Positions 25,637 through 36,863 are shown, numbered from the stretch's first letter. The stretch: DNA of 64,000 nucleotides from CADEEN01 sp963816315 (GCA_963816315.1 CAWFJZ010000026.1:189949-253948); one strand, 5' to 3'. Numbers and translations: made by a program. Notes: generated from the sequence alone by a model not told the origin.

Positions 25637-28600
25637 CTATACCGAAACGGATATACGCGTGGAAGATGGTAGAGCAGGCCCACCCCGCCTTCTCATCAAC
25701 AACCACGCCGCCGGAACGACGAACATCGACAGCAGCGGTGCGCTGACCATGCCGCCGATCATCGGCGCGGCGATGCGGCTCATGACTTCGCTGCCGGTGC
25801 CGCCGCCGAAGAGGATCGGCAGCAGGCCGGCCAGGATCACGGCCACCGTCATCGCCTTGGGGCGCACGCGCAGCACGGCGCCGTCGCGGATGGCATCGAT
25901 CAATGACTCGGCTCGGCCATTCCACGCCTGCTTCAAGTACAGCAGCATGATGACGCCGAACTCGGCGGCCACGCCCGCGAGCGCGATGAAGCCGACCGCG
26001 CTCGCCACCGAGAGGTGGTGGCCGAGCGCCCACAGCAGCCACACGCCGCCGACCAGCGCGAAGGGCAGGGTGGCCATGATCAGCAGCGCTTCGTCGATGC
26101 GTTTGAAGGTGAGGTAGAGCAGCACGAAGATGATCATCAGCGTGAAGGGCACGACGAGTTTCAGTTGCGCCGCGGCGCGTTCGAGGTACTCGAACTGGCC
26201 CGACCAGGCCACCGACACTCCCGCCGGCAGCGCCACCTTGTCGGCCACCGCGCGCTGCATCTCGCGCACCGCGCCCGCGAGGTCGCGCTCGCGCACATCG
26301 ACATAAATCCAGCCGGCCAGGCGCGCGTTCTCGCTGCGCAGCATCGGCGGGCCGTCGCTGATGCGGATGTCGGCCACGTCGCCGAGCACCAGGCGCGCGC
26401 CGCGCTCGCTGACGATCGGCAGGCGCTTCAGCTTGTCGAGCGAATCGCGCAGCTCGCGCGGGTAGCGCACCGAGATCGGAAAGCGCTGCGTGCCTTCGAC
26501 CGTCTCGCCGATGTTCTCGCCGCCGATGGCCGATGACACGACCGATTGCACGTCGGCGATGTTCATGCCGAAGCGCGCAGCCTTGTCGCGTTGGATGTCG
26601 ATGTCGATGTAGCGCCCGCCGGTCAAGCGCTCGGCGAGTGCGCTCGACACGCCGGGCACTGCCTTCACCGCCTGCTCGATCGCCACCGCGGTGCGGTCGA
26701 TGGTGGCCAGGTCCGGCCCCGCGACCTTGATGCCGACGGCGCTCTTGATTCCTGTTGCCAGCATGTCGATGCGGTTGCGGATGGGAGGAACCCAGATGTT
26801 GGTCAGCCCCGGCACGCGCACCGTGCGGTCGAGTTCGACGATCAGCGCTTCAGGCGTCAGGCCGGGCCGCCACTGGTCACGCGGTTTGAATTGAATCGTC
26901 GTCTCGAACATCTCCAGCGGCGCCGGGTCGGTCGCCGTCTCGGCGCGGCCCGCCTTGCCGTGCACGCTCTGCACTTCGGGCACGGTGCGGATCAGACGGT
27001 CGGTCTGCTGCAGCAACTCTGCCGCCTTGCCGGCCGACAGGCCGGGCAGCGCGCTCGGCATGTAGAGCACGTCGCCCTCGTCGAGCGGCGGCATGAACTC
27101 GGCGCCGAGGCGAGTCAACGGCCACGCACTCAGCACGAGCAAGACAGCCGCGATCACCAGCGTCACCTTGGGCCACTTCAATACCGTATCGAGCAGCGGC
27201 CGGTAGATCGCGATCAGCGCGCGGTTGAGCGGGTTCGCGCGCTCCTCGGGGATGCGGCCGCGCACGAGGTAGCCCATCAGCACCGGAATCAGCGTCACGG
27301 CCAGGCCCGCGGACGCCGCCATCGCATAGGTCTTGGTGAAGGCCAGCGGCGCGAACAGCCGCCCTTCCTGCGCCTGCAAGCTGAACACCGGCACGAAGGA
27401 CAGCGTGATGATCAGCAGCGAGAAGAACAGCGCGGGGCCGACCTCGACTGCCGCATCGCCGATCACGCGCCAGCGTTCTTCACCGGCCAGCGTCTGGTTC
27501 GGGTGCTCGTGCGCCCAGCGCTCCAGCTTCTTGTGCGCGTTCTCGATCATCACCACCGCGGCATCGACCATCGCGCCGATGGCGATCGCGATGCCGCCGA
27601 GCGACATGATGTTGGCGTTGACGCCTTGATGCTTCATGACGATGAAGGCGATCAGCACGCCCAGCGGCAGCGAGACGATGGCGACGAAGGCTGAGCGCAG
27701 GTGCAGCAGGAACAGGCCGCAGACCAGCGCGACGACGACGAACTCCTCGATCAACTTGTTGCGCAGATTGGCGACGGCGCGCTCGATCAGCCTCGAGCGG
27801 TCGTAAGTGGTGACGATCTCCACGCCCTTCGGCAGGCCGGGCTTCAAGGCTTCGAGCTTGGCCTTCACCGCCGCGATTGTCGCCAGCGCGTTCTGCCCCG
27901 AACGCATCACGATCACGCCGCCGGTGGCCTCGCCCTGGCCGTCGAGCTCGCCGATGCCGCGCCGCATCTCGGGGCCAACCTGGATGCGCGCCACGTCGGC
28001 CAGACGCACCGAGACGCCGGCGTCTGTCGTCGTCAAGGGCACGGCACGAAAGTCGTCGAGCGAGCGCAGGTAGCCTGAAGCGCGCACCACGTACTCGGCC
28101 TCGCCGAGTTCGAGCACCGCGCCGCCGGCCTCCTGGTTGGCGCGTTTCAGCGCGTCGATGACGCGGTTGTGCGACAGGCCGTAGGCCGCCAGGCGATCCG
28201 GGTCGAGCACCACCTGGTACTGGCGCACCATGCCGCCGACGCTCGCCACTTCGGCCACGCCTTCGACCGTCTTCAGCTCGAAGCGCATGAACCAGTCCTG
28301 CAGCGCGCGCAACTGGCCCGCGTCCAACTTTCCGCTGCGATCGACCAATGCGTACTGGTAGATCCAACCGACCCCCGTCGCATCGGGCCCGATCGCGGGC
28401 TTGGCGTTGGCGGGCAATCGCGACGTCACCTGGTTCAGCACCTCGACGACGCGCGAGCGCGCCCAATACAAATCGGTGCCGTCGGCGAACAGCACATAGA
28501 CGAACGAGTCGCCGAAGAACGAGTAGCCGCGCACCGTCTTCGCGCCGGGCACCGAGAGCATCGTCGTCGCCAGCGGATAGGTCACCTGGTCTTCGACCAG

Positions 28601-28777
28601 CCGCGGCGCCTGGCCCGGCCACGGCGTGCGGATGATGACCTGCACGTCCGACAGATCGGGCAGCGCATCGACGGGCGTGCGCATCAGCGACACGACACCC
28701 CAGGCGCTGACCATCGCGGTGGCCAGCAGCACGAGAAAGCGGTTGGCGATCGACCAGCGGATCAGGCGCGCGATCAT
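25637..28777 (-). CDS. cusA: Copper/silver efflux RND transporter CusA
   Basis: 1046-aa inner-membrane proton-driven pump of the heavy-metal RND group, exporting Cu(I)/Ag(I) through CusB and CusC. Features: MIARLIRWSIANRFLVLLAT, DLSDVQVIIRTPWPGQAP, TYPLATTMLSVPGAKTVRGY, the TM4 region IAIAIGAMVDAAVVMIENAH, methionine-containing periplasmic stretches and twelve membrane helices in two blocks. Length equals E. coli CusA. The last codons (STRISVSV) look atypical and overlap the higBA palindrome, so the native C-terminus may have been replaced by the toxin-antitoxin insertion. The ATG overlaps the cusB stop (ATGA). Confidence 0.92.
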   Translation of the reverse strand: MIARLIRWSIANRFLVLLATAMVSAWGVVSLMRTPVDALPDLSDVQVIIRTPWPGQAPRLVEDQVTYPLATTMLSVPGAKTVRGYSFFGDSFVYVLFADGTDLYWARSRVVEVLNQVTSRLPANAKPAIGPDATGVGWIYQYALVDRSGKLDAGQLRALQDWFMRFELKTVEGVAEVASVGGMVRQYQVVLDPDRLAAYGLSHNRVIDALKRANQEAGGAVLELGEAEYVVRASGYLRSLDDFRAVPLTTTDAGVSVRLADVARIQVGPEMRRGIGELDGQGEATGGVIVMRSGQNALATIAAVKAKLEALKPGLPKGVEIVTTYDRSRLIERAVANLRNKLIEEFVVVALVCGLFLLHLRSAFVAIVSLPLGVLIAFIVMKHQGVNANIMSLGGIAIAIGAMVDAAVVMIENAHKKLERWAHEHPNQTLAGEERWRVIGDAAVEVGPALFFSLLIITLSFVPVFSLQAQEGRLFAPLAFTKTYAMAASAGLAVTLIPVLMGYLVRGRIPEERANPLNRALIAIYRPLLDTVLKWPKVTLVIAAVLLVLSAWPLTRLGAEFMPPLDEGDVLYMPSALPGLSAGKAAELLQQTDRLIRTVPEVQSVHGKAGRAETATDPAPLEMFETTIQFKPRDQWRPGLTPEALIVELDRTVRVPGLTNIWVPPIRNRIDMLATGIKSAVGIKVAGPDLATIDRTAVAIEQAVKAVPGVSSALAERLTGGRYIDIDIQRDKAARFGMNIADVQSVVSSAIGGENIGETVEGTQRFPISVRYPRELRDSLDKLKRLPIVSERGARLVLGDVADIRISDGPPMLRSENARLAGWIYVDVRERDLAGAVREMQRAVADKVALPAGVSVAWSGQFEYLERAAAQLKLVVPFTLMIIFVLLYLTFKRIDEALLIMATLPFALVGGVWLLWALGHHLSVASAVGFIALAGVAAEFGVIMLLYLKQAWNGRAESLIDAIRDGAVLRVRPKAMTVAVILAGLLPILFGGGTGSEVMSRIAAPMIGGMVSAPLLSMFVVPAAWLLMRRRGGPALPSSTRISVSV
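25638..25655. promoter_or_regulatory. Imperfect palindrome at the higBA start
   Basis: TATACCG-AAA-CGGATATA, an imperfect inverted repeat with two TATA boxes, lies 9-26 bp before the toxin ATG. It overlaps the last codons of the cusA reading frame. A likely operator/-10 region for autorepression by the antitoxin. Confidence 0.45.
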
Positions 28778-30123
28778 GGCTTGTTGCCCTCGCTGCGGTT
28801 CAAGCGTGTCTCGATGGCTTTCAGGCTCGCTTCGGAATCGATCAGGAACTGCGACGAGACGACGACGCGCTGGCCGGCTGTCAATCCTTTGCGGATCGCC
28901 GTCTGCCCGCCGCTCTCGATGCCGGTCTCCACCTCCACGGGGCGGAAGCGCCCGCCGGCTTCGGCCACCATCACCACCGAGCGCGTGCCGGTCTGGATCA
29001 CCGCGTCGCTCGGCACCAGCAGCACCTTGTCGGTTTTCAGATCGGCGAAGCTCATCGACACCGTCATGCCGGGCACGAGGCGCATGCCGGCGTTGGCGAG
29101 TTCGACGCGCGCCTTGATCGTGCGCGTGGTGGGGTTCACTTCGGGCAGCAGCGCTTGCACGCGGCCCGTGAAAGCCAGGCCCGCCAACGCCGGTGTCGTT
29201 GCGCGCACCGGCGTGCCGGGCTTGAGCAGGGCGGCCTGGCTCTCCGGCACCTCGGCCTGCGCCCACACGGTGCTCAGGCCGGCAATGCGCACCAGCGGCG
29301 CGCCTGCGGCCACCGCCATGCCCTCGCGCGCCATCACCTCGGCAATCAGGCCGCCGATGGGCGCGCGCACGGTGGTGCGCGCCTGCACACGGCCGGCTGT
29401 CTCGACCTCGACGATCTGCGCCTCGACCATGCCGGCCAGGCGCATGCGCTGGCGCGCGGCCTCGATCAGCGGTGCCATGTCGGCGGACGTTGAGCGCCGC
29501 AGCGACAGGAACTCTTCCTGCGCCGCCACCCAGTCGGGCACGAAGAGATCGGCCACCGGCGCGCCAGTGGCGATGCGATCGAATTGCGCTCGCGCGTAGA
29601 GCTTTTCAACGACGCCCGATGCGCGCGCAGCGACGACAGCCTGGTCGCGCTCGTTCCAGGCGATGTTGCCGACGGCCGTGACCTTGGGCGCGATGATGCC
29701 TTCGCTGACGACGGCGGTGGCCAGGCCGAGGTTCTGCTGCACGCGCGGACTCACCGTCACGGTCCCCGTGTCGCCGCCGCCCGCACCGGCATACACCGGC
29801 ACCAGCATCATGTCCATGAACGGCGACTTGGCCGGCTTGTCGAACTTGCTCGCCGGCACCATCGGGTCGTGGTAGTACAGCACCTCGCGCCCGGTGGCCG
29901 GGTCCATGTCGCCGGCTTTCAGGCCGTCCTTGATATGGCGCCTGGTGGCGGCTTCGCCTTGCGGGATGGTCCACGCCGAGGGGTCGGCGGAGGCTGTTGA
30001 CGTGGCGGTAGGCGCAGCGGCCATGTTCCAGCCGCGGTTCATGCCAAAGTAGTAGGCGCCGATGCCGGTGCCGACGAGAACAGCCAGCAGGGCTGCGGTG
30101 ATCGACGCAGTGTTCGATTTCAT
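28774..30123 (-). CDS. cusB: CusB-type periplasmic adaptor
   Basis: 449-aa membrane-fusion protein linking CusA to CusC. An N-terminal anchor (residues 8-27) is followed by a heavy-metal-binding segment with YYHDPMVPASKFDKPAKSPF and MDMMLVPVY, then barrel-sandwich, helical hairpin and beta domains (VSPRVQQNLGLATA, TVRAPIGGLIAEV, VWAQAEVPESQAALLKPG). The start at 30123 overlaps the cusC stop (ATGA). Together cusCBA are coupled at both junctions, suggesting fixed stoichiometry. Confidence 0.9.
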   Translation of the reverse strand: MKSNTASITAALLAVLVGTGIGAYYFGMNRGWNMAAAPTATSTASADPSAWTIPQGEAATRRHIKDGLKAGDMDPATGREVLYYHDPMVPASKFDKPAKSPFMDMMLVPVYAGAGGGDTGTVTVSPRVQQNLGLATAVVSEGIIAPKVTAVGNIAWNERDQAVVAARASGVVEKLYARAQFDRIATGAPVADLFVPDWVAAQEEFLSLRRSTSADMAPLIEAARQRMRLAGMVEAQIVEVETAGRVQARTTVRAPIGGLIAEVMAREGMAVAAGAPLVRIAGLSTVWAQAEVPESQAALLKPGTPVRATTPALAGLAFTGRVQALLPEVNPTTRTIKARVELANAGMRLVPGMTVSMSFADLKTDKVLLVPSDAVIQTGTRSVVMVAEAGGRFRPVEVETGIESGGQTAIRKGLTAGQRVVVSSQFLIDSEASLKAIETRLNRSEGNKP

Positions 30124-31373
30124 GGCGTGGCTCCGGCAAACACGGTGTTGAGTTGCGCCCATGCGCGCGCGGCGTCGGTGTCGAGCTGCAGGCGATCGAT
30201 GCGCGCGCCGAGTTCGGCGCGGCGCGCCTCGAACAGCGCGGCCAGCGTGCCGCTGCCGGCGCGGTAGGCGGACAGTGCCAGGCGCGTGCGCTCCTCGGCC
30301 AGCGGCAGCAGTTCTTTCTCGTGCCGCGCACCGCGGTCGAGCGCGCCGAGCCACTCGGCTTCGAGCGCGGCGCGGCGCGCACGTTGCTCGCGCCGCGCTT
30401 CGTCCTGCTCGGCGCGCGCGCGCGCCAGGGCGGCGCTGCGTGCGGCCACCTCGCGGTCCTGCCGATCAGTGCTCGACGTGGCGAGCGGCACCGACAGCGT
30501 GACGCTGACCATGTTCGAGTACTGCGGCCCGCGCTGGCTGAACATCAGCTCGGCGCTCCAGTCGCTGCGGCGCTCGCTGCGCGCCGCGGCCACGTCGGCC
30601 TCGGCACGCGCGATGTCGCGCGACAGTGTGATCAGCATCGGCGTGGCGTCGATCGACACGTTCGGCCGCGCGGGGCTTTTCACGTCGGGCCGCTCGCCGA
30701 GGGCCCACTGTGCGGCATCGGCGCCAACGTAGCGTTCGAGCATCGCCTGCGACTGGGCGATGCGCGCCTGCACGCCGGCCATGCGGTCGGCGTGCGTCGC
30801 GAGCTCGGCGCGCGCAGCCAGCACGTCCGCCAGCGAGCCGCGTCCGCCGCGGTACGCCGCTTCGGCGGCTTCCAGCGCCAGCCGGTTCTGCTCGTGCTGT
30901 TGCGCCAGCAAAGCGTACAAGCGTTCGAGGTCATGCCGTTCGAACCAGGCCAGGGCGACGGCCTGGCGCAGCGTGGCCTGCCGCTCGTCGCGCTGCGCCA
31001 GTGCGACCCCGGCCTCGGCCTCGAAGCCGGCGGCACGCGCGCGCCGCTTGTCTTCGCGCGTGAACTCGCGCGCGATGCCGATGTTGCGCATCGTCATGAA
31101 GTCGCGCGTCAGGCTGAAGCGGTCCGGTCCGTCGATCGGCAGGTTGGCGACGCCGACGCGCAGCACCGGGTCAGGCAGTTGCGCGGCGGCGGCGGCGCGC
31201 TCACGCGCTGCGCTGGCCACGGCGTCCTGCGCGCGCAGCGCGGGCGCTTGTTCGGTGGCGCGACGCAGCGCGTCCTCGAAGTTCAGGCGTGGCGATTGCG
31301 CCGCCGCGCCGGCAGCCAGCAGGCTGATGAGCAGCGCCAGCAGCGCGCGCCGGCAAGACAGGGATCGTTGCAT
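30120..31373 (-). CDS. cusC: CusC-like outer-membrane efflux protein (TolC family)
   Basis: 417 aa: a signal peptide (1-25, ending AAGAAAQ), then two TolC-type repeats of long amphipathic, Ala/Arg/Glu-rich helices (FEDALRRATEQAPALRAQDA, LAWFERHDLERLYALLAQQH) with beta segments. It lacks a lipobox Cys, unlike the second TolC protein at 40.7-42.1 kb. First gene of cusCBA, 86 bp after the preceding small gene, so an internal promoter is possible. Confidence 0.85.
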   Translation of the reverse strand: MQRSLSCRRALLALLISLLAAGAAAQSPRLNFEDALRRATEQAPALRAQDAVASAARERAAAAAQLPDPVLRVGVANLPIDGPDRFSLTRDFMTMRNIGIAREFTREDKRRARAAGFEAEAGVALAQRDERQATLRQAVALAWFERHDLERLYALLAQQHEQNRLALEAAEAAYRGGRGSLADVLAARAELATHADRMAGVQARIAQSQAMLERYVGADAAQWALGERPDVKSPARPNVSIDATPMLITLSRDIARAEADVAAARSERRSDWSAELMFSQRGPQYSNMVSVTLSVPLATSSTDRQDREVAARSAALARARAEQDEARREQRARRAALEAEWLGALDRGARHEKELLPLAEERTRLALSAYRAGSGTLAALFEARRAELGARIDRLQLDTDAARAWAQLNTVFAGATP

Positions 31374-31459
31374 GGTGGTTCCCGAGAAACGTCGCCGCCT
31401 CGCGGCGGCAAGCCAGGCGCACGGCTCACGCCGGCGCCCGCGCGACGGTCAGGAACGAT

Positions 31460-31861
31460 TCAATCCCGGTAGCGGCCGAACGTGATCCACAACGGGGGGG
31501 GCCGCGTGCGCAGCGATGCACTGCGCGCCGCCGCACGGGCGCGCGGCGTCGGCAGCTCGATCCACAGCACGAGCGCGCTCAACTGCGGCGCAACGGCGGC
31601 GAAGTCGATCGCCAGACGCTTGCCGTCCAGCCCCTGCGCGTCGCCTTGCACGAAGGCCTTGCACAGCGCCGGCGAGGCTGGGTCCATGTCTTCGCAAGGC
31701 ATCTTCTCCACTGCCGCCGCGCTGTTCGTCAACTGCGGGCAACGGTAGAAGGCGAGCGCGGTCTGCGCGCAGAGCAGGGCGGCGAGCGCCAGCAGGATCA
31801 CCGTCGCACGCGAACGGCGCAGCGCGCAGAAAACGTTGTTGATGCCCGGCACGTGCGTCAT
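31460..31861 (-). CDS. Hypothetical exported or membrane-anchored protein of the copper locus
   Basis: 133 aa. One hydrophobic segment (about residues 20-38, VILLALAALLCAQTALAF) works as signal or anchor. The rest contains four Cys in total and a motif MPCEDMDP; the C-terminus ends PPPLWITFGRYRD. I recognise no domain. The ATG at 31861 overlaps the stop of the upstream membrane protein (ATGA), so the two are translated together. The 3' end includes a run of eight G (31494-31501), where an indel would change the tail. Confidence 0.6.
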   Translation of the reverse strand: MTHVPGINNVFCALRRSRATVILLALAALLCAQTALAFYRCPQLTNSAAAVEKMPCEDMDPASPALCKAFVQGDAQGLDGKRLAIDFAAVAPQLSALVLWIELPTPRARAAARSASLRTRPPPLWITFGRYRD

Positions 31862-32352
31862 CTTTCCAGATGCGACGCCGCCAGACCGCGCGCGATCGGG
31901 CCGAGGTGGCGCGCGCCATCGGCGGCGGCGTAGAGCGCGGCCACCGCCGCGAAGGCGCAGGGCGCCCACGGCGCCCAGTGCAGCGCGGCCAGCAAGGCGG
32001 CCGGCGCGCCGAGCGCGGCGACCGCATGTGGCAGCGTGACGTCGCGCCACGCCAGGCCACCGAGCGCCACGACCGGCGGCAACACCCAGGCCAGCATCGG
32101 CAGGCTCGTTTCGCCGCGTGGCCACCAGCCGAAAAAGACGCTGCCGGTATGGGCTGCGAGCAGGCTGCCGGCCAGCAGCAGCAGCGCGCCACCGAGCATG
32201 CAGCGCAGCCAGGCGTGGGCACGATCGGGCATGGCATCGAGCCGGTCACGGTGTCTGGCGCACAGCAGCAGGACGCCGGCCGCGAGCAGCGCGCAGTCGC
32301 GCAGCGCCATGCCGGTGGCGAGCAGGATCGCGGCACGGACCGTGTTGTTCAT
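31858..32352 (-). CDS. Hypothetical multi-pass membrane protein of the copper locus (CopD-like?)
   Basis: 164 aa with about four hydrophobic helices (6-28, 48-68, 80-100, 115-140) and few charged residues: MNNTVRAAILLATGMALRDC then ARHRDRLDAM. General shape recalls the membrane part of CopD-type copper proteins, but no signature proves this. It lies 14 bp after the DUF411 gene and overlaps the next gene by ATGA. Confidence 0.55.
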   Translation of the reverse strand: MNNTVRAAILLATGMALRDCALLAAGVLLLCARHRDRLDAMPDRAHAWLRCMLGGALLLLAGSLLAAHTGSVFFGWWPRGETSLPMLAWVLPPVVALGGLAWRDVTLPHAVAALGAPAALLAALHWAPWAPCAFAAVAALYAAADGARHLGPIARGLAASHLER

Positions 32353-32366
32353 CAGAGAGGTCGGAC

Positions 32367-32831
32367 TCAGGCGTGGTTGGCAAAGACGGACACGCTGCCG
32401 TCCCTGCGCACCAGCAACACATCGTAGCGGTCGCGTCGGCCGCCGTACGCCGGCCCGTCCATGCCCGGCGAGCCGATCGGCATGCCCGGCACCACCAAGC
32501 CCACGGCCGGTGGCCGTTCGGCGAGAAGGCGCTGGATGTCGCGCGCCGGCACATGTCCTTCGATCGCATAGCCGCCGACCAGCGCGGTGTGGCATGAGCC
32601 GAGTTGCGCCGGGACGCCCAGACGGCCGCGCATACCGGTGTTGCCGGCGTCGTTGACCTTGACCGCGAAGCCGCTGCTCTCGAGGTGCGCCACCCAGTCC
32701 TTGCAGCAGCCGCAACTCGGGCTCTTCCAGACTTCGACCAGCGGTTTGTTCTGCGACCAGGCCGCAAACGGTGCGGCCAGTGCAGCGCCTGCCAAGGCGC
32801 CGAGGACATGTCGCCGTTGTCGAGTGTTCAT
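32367..32831 (-). CDS. DUF411 (CopG-like) periplasmic copper protein
   Basis: 154 aa. A twin-arginine-like signal (RQRRHVLGALAG) ends near AAWSQ. The mature part is the DUF411 fold: VEVWKSPSCGCCKDWVAHLE with the CGCC metal site, and later LGSCHTALVGGYAIEGHVPA, giving the additional Cys and His typical of the family, then GLVVPGMPIGSPGM. Characterised relatives bind several Cu(I) ions and act in periplasmic copper handling. Located 27 bp after the copper ATPase stop. Confidence 0.88.
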   Translation of the reverse strand: MNTRQRRHVLGALAGAALAAPFAAWSQNKPLVEVWKSPSCGCCKDWVAHLESSGFAVKVNDAGNTGMRGRLGVPAQLGSCHTALVGGYAIEGHVPARDIQRLLAERPPAVGLVVPGMPIGSPGMDGPAYGGRRDRYDVLLVRRDGSVSVFANHA

Positions 32832-32858
32832 CGTGGGATCCTCACGTCAGGAGTCAGT

Positions 32859-35032
<2,174 letters not shown>

Positions 35033-35039
35033 CGGGGCC

Positions 35040-35630
35040 TCAGGCAGCCGCGCCGGCGCCGATCACCAGCGCGTTCTCGGCAACGAAGCGATGGGGCGGC
35101 ACGGTGAGGTTGGTCGGCGCCGGCACGTTCTTGAAGACGCGGCCGGCAAAGTCGAACTTCGAGCCGTGACACGGGCAGAAGAAGCCGCCCGGCCAGTCGG
35201 CGCCGATGTCTGCCGCGCCCGCGGTCGGGCGAAACGTCGGCACGCAGCCGAGGTGGGTGCAGACGGCTTCGAGCACCGCGATCTCGGGGCGCAGCGATCG
35301 CGTGGTGTTTCGTGCGTCGCCGGGTTGCTCCGAGCGCCGCGATGCCGGGTCGGCGAGCAGGCCGTCGTGCCGGTTCAGCGCAGCGAGCATGGCCGACGAT
35401 CGGTGCAGCACGAAGACCGGCTTGCCGCGCCACTCGACCGTGCGCAACTCGCCCGGTTGCAGCGCCGACAGATCGACCTCGACCGCTGCGCCCATCGCGC
35501 GCGCGCGTTCGCTGGGGGCCAATGAGGCAACGAACGGCACAGCGCTGGCGGCCACGCCGGCACCGCCGACCAGCGAGGCGCTGGTCAGCCAGAAGCGGCG
35601 CTCAACGTCGATCGCTGTAGTGGCAGACAT
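35040..35630 (-). CDS. Orphan Rieske iron-sulfur protein (PetA-like)
   Basis: 196 aa resembling the ubiquinol-cytochrome c reductase iron-sulfur subunit. RRFWLT with the following hydrophobic stretch (about 15-35) is a twin-arginine signal anchor; the [2Fe-2S] ligands are in CTHLGC and CPCHGSKFD. Neither cytochrome b nor cytochrome c1 is adjacent, so this is not the bc1 operon. An insert about 80-100 (DPASRRSEQPGDARNTTR) is also found in bc1 Rieske proteins. In a copper locus it might supply or replace a redox subunit damaged by copper, or donate electrons to a local oxidase; that is inference. Confidence 0.82.
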   Translation of the reverse strand: MSATTAIDVERRFWLTSASLVGGAGVAASAVPFVASLAPSERARAMGAAVEVDLSALQPGELRTVEWRGKPVFVLHRSSAMLAALNRHDGLLADPASRRSEQPGDARNTTRSLRPEIAVLEAVCTHLGCVPTFRPTAGAADIGADWPGGFFCPCHGSKFDFAGRVFKNVPAPTNLTVPPHRFVAENALVIGAGAAA

Positions 35631-35643
35631 ACTCGTCGTTTGC

Positions 35644-36295
35644 TCAGGTGCTCAGGGTGTGCGTGCGCAGCGCCGGCACGAAGCGTGGCGTGCGCGCGGC
35701 ATAGGCTTCGAACGCAGCGCCGAAGCGTTGCCGCATCTCGGCTTCCTCGGTGATCGCCAGGCGCGCATACATCCCTACCAGGATCGGGAACATCACCAGC
35801 GTCAACAATGTCGGCCATTGCAGCAGGAAGCCGAGCAGGATCAGCACGAAGGCCACGTACTGCGGATGGCGGATGCGGGCGTACGGTCCGGCCGCGGCCA
35901 GCGCTTGGCGGCGCTGCGCGTGGTAGAGCACGTTCCACGAACTCGACAACAGCCAGAAACCGCCGATCAGCAGCGCATAGCTGGCCAGGTGCAGCACACC
36001 GAAGGTGTGGATCGCCTTTCGATCCCAGCAGCGTCGCCCAGAGGTGGCCGGTGTCGTGCGACAGGAGGTCCAGGCCGGGGTAGCGTGTTTGCAGCCAGCC
36101 CGACAGCAGATAGATCGTCAACGGAAAGCCGTACATCTCGACGAACAGCGCAACGATGAAGGCCGCGAAGGCGCCGAAGCTGCGCCAATCGCGTGCCGTC
36201 TGCGGCCTGGAAAAGCTGAAGGCAAAGATCAGAAAGACGGCCGAATTGAGGATGACCAGGGTCCACAGGCCGTAGGCAGGGGTGTCGTGGCTCAT
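35644..36295 (-). pseudogene. Isoprenylcysteine/phospholipid methyltransferase-like membrane protein, frameshifted
   Basis: About 216 aa with five or six membrane helices. The C-terminal half carries the PEMT/ICMT SAM-binding signature (GPYARIRHPQYVAFVLILLG, then EEAEMRQRFGAAFEAYAART). The frame breaks near 36012: TLLGSKG in one frame, AIHTFGVLHLASYALL in the next; one G too many in AAAGGCG explains it. Such methyltransferases often occur in metal-resistance loci, possibly modifying lipids or a lipoprotein. The ATG at 36295 overlaps the DUF2933 gene stop (ATGA). Confidence 0.78.
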
Positions 36296-36528
36296 CTCCG
36301 ATCTCCTTGTTTGGCATGCCCATGGCCACCGTGCCCGCGGTGCATGAAGACATGCATCAGCGGGCAGGCCAGCAACAGCAGGAACGGCAACGCGCCGAAG
36401 ACGTGTGCCCGGTGCTCGGTCAGCAGGAAGTACGCGGCAATGGCGCCGAGCACGACGAGACCGATGGCATAGCGCGAACGCCAGAAGCCGTTGGGCTCAG
36501 GCTCATGTTGCGAAGGGTCGTGATCCAT
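36292..36528 (-). CDS. DUF2933 small membrane protein
   Basis: 78 aa; two adjacent membrane helices (GLVVLGAIAAYFLLTEHRAH and ALPFLLLLACPLMHVFMHRG) and a His/Gly-rich tail (HGGHGHAKQGDRR) that could bind metal. The start at 36528 is preferred over 36540 because GGAG is then 8 bp upstream. This family is common in copper and silver resistance clusters; function unknown. Confidence 0.8.
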   Translation of the reverse strand: MDHDPSQHEPEPNGFWRSRYAIGLVVLGAIAAYFLLTEHRAHVFGALPFLLLLACPLMHVFMHRGHGGHGHAKQGDRR

Positions 36529-36554
36529 GAGTTTCTCCATTCGTCGAGCATTGC

Positions 36555-36821
36555 TCAGCGCGCCAGCAGGTCGCGCAGCCACGCGAAGAACGTTCCTGCC
36601 AACAAGGCCCAGACGCTCAGCACCAGCAGCGCCACCGCGAACCCCGACCAGGCGAACGGCTGCGGCTTGACCATGGCGCTGAAGTCCATGCCATGGAACA
36701 GGCTGTTCATGAAACTGAGGAACGGTCCGGGCGCCAGCGCCCAGACCAGCGTGCACAGGGCGTAGAACAAACCGACGGTGATGGCCAGCGCGATGCCGGC
36801 GCGAATCGGTACGGTGGTCAT
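36555..36821 (-). CDS. DUF5676 small membrane protein
   Basis: 88 aa with two helices (about 8-30 and 60-82) and GPFLSFMNSLFHGMDFSAMV between them, the conserved core of DUF5676 proteins. Usually neighbours DUF2933 and copper ATPases, as here. No known activity. Confidence 0.78.
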   Translation of the reverse strand: MTTVPIRAGIALAITVGLFYALCTLVWALAPGPFLSFMNSLFHGMDFSAMVKPQPFAWSGFAVALLVLSVWALLAGTFFAWLRDLLAR

Positions 36822-36863
36822 GGCGGCCTCACTTGATAGGTGACTTCTCGACCCTGCGATCGA

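Noticed and set aside
25637..29266. 1209-aa extended form of cusA
   Set aside because: The extra N-terminus is a shadow of cusB; the conserved MIARLIRWSIANRF start at 28777 with the ATGA overlap is right.
31494..31501. Run of eight G as a phase-variation tract
   Set aside because: Short, at the extreme 3' end of a hypothetical gene; in this GC-rich DNA it more likely marks an error-prone spot.
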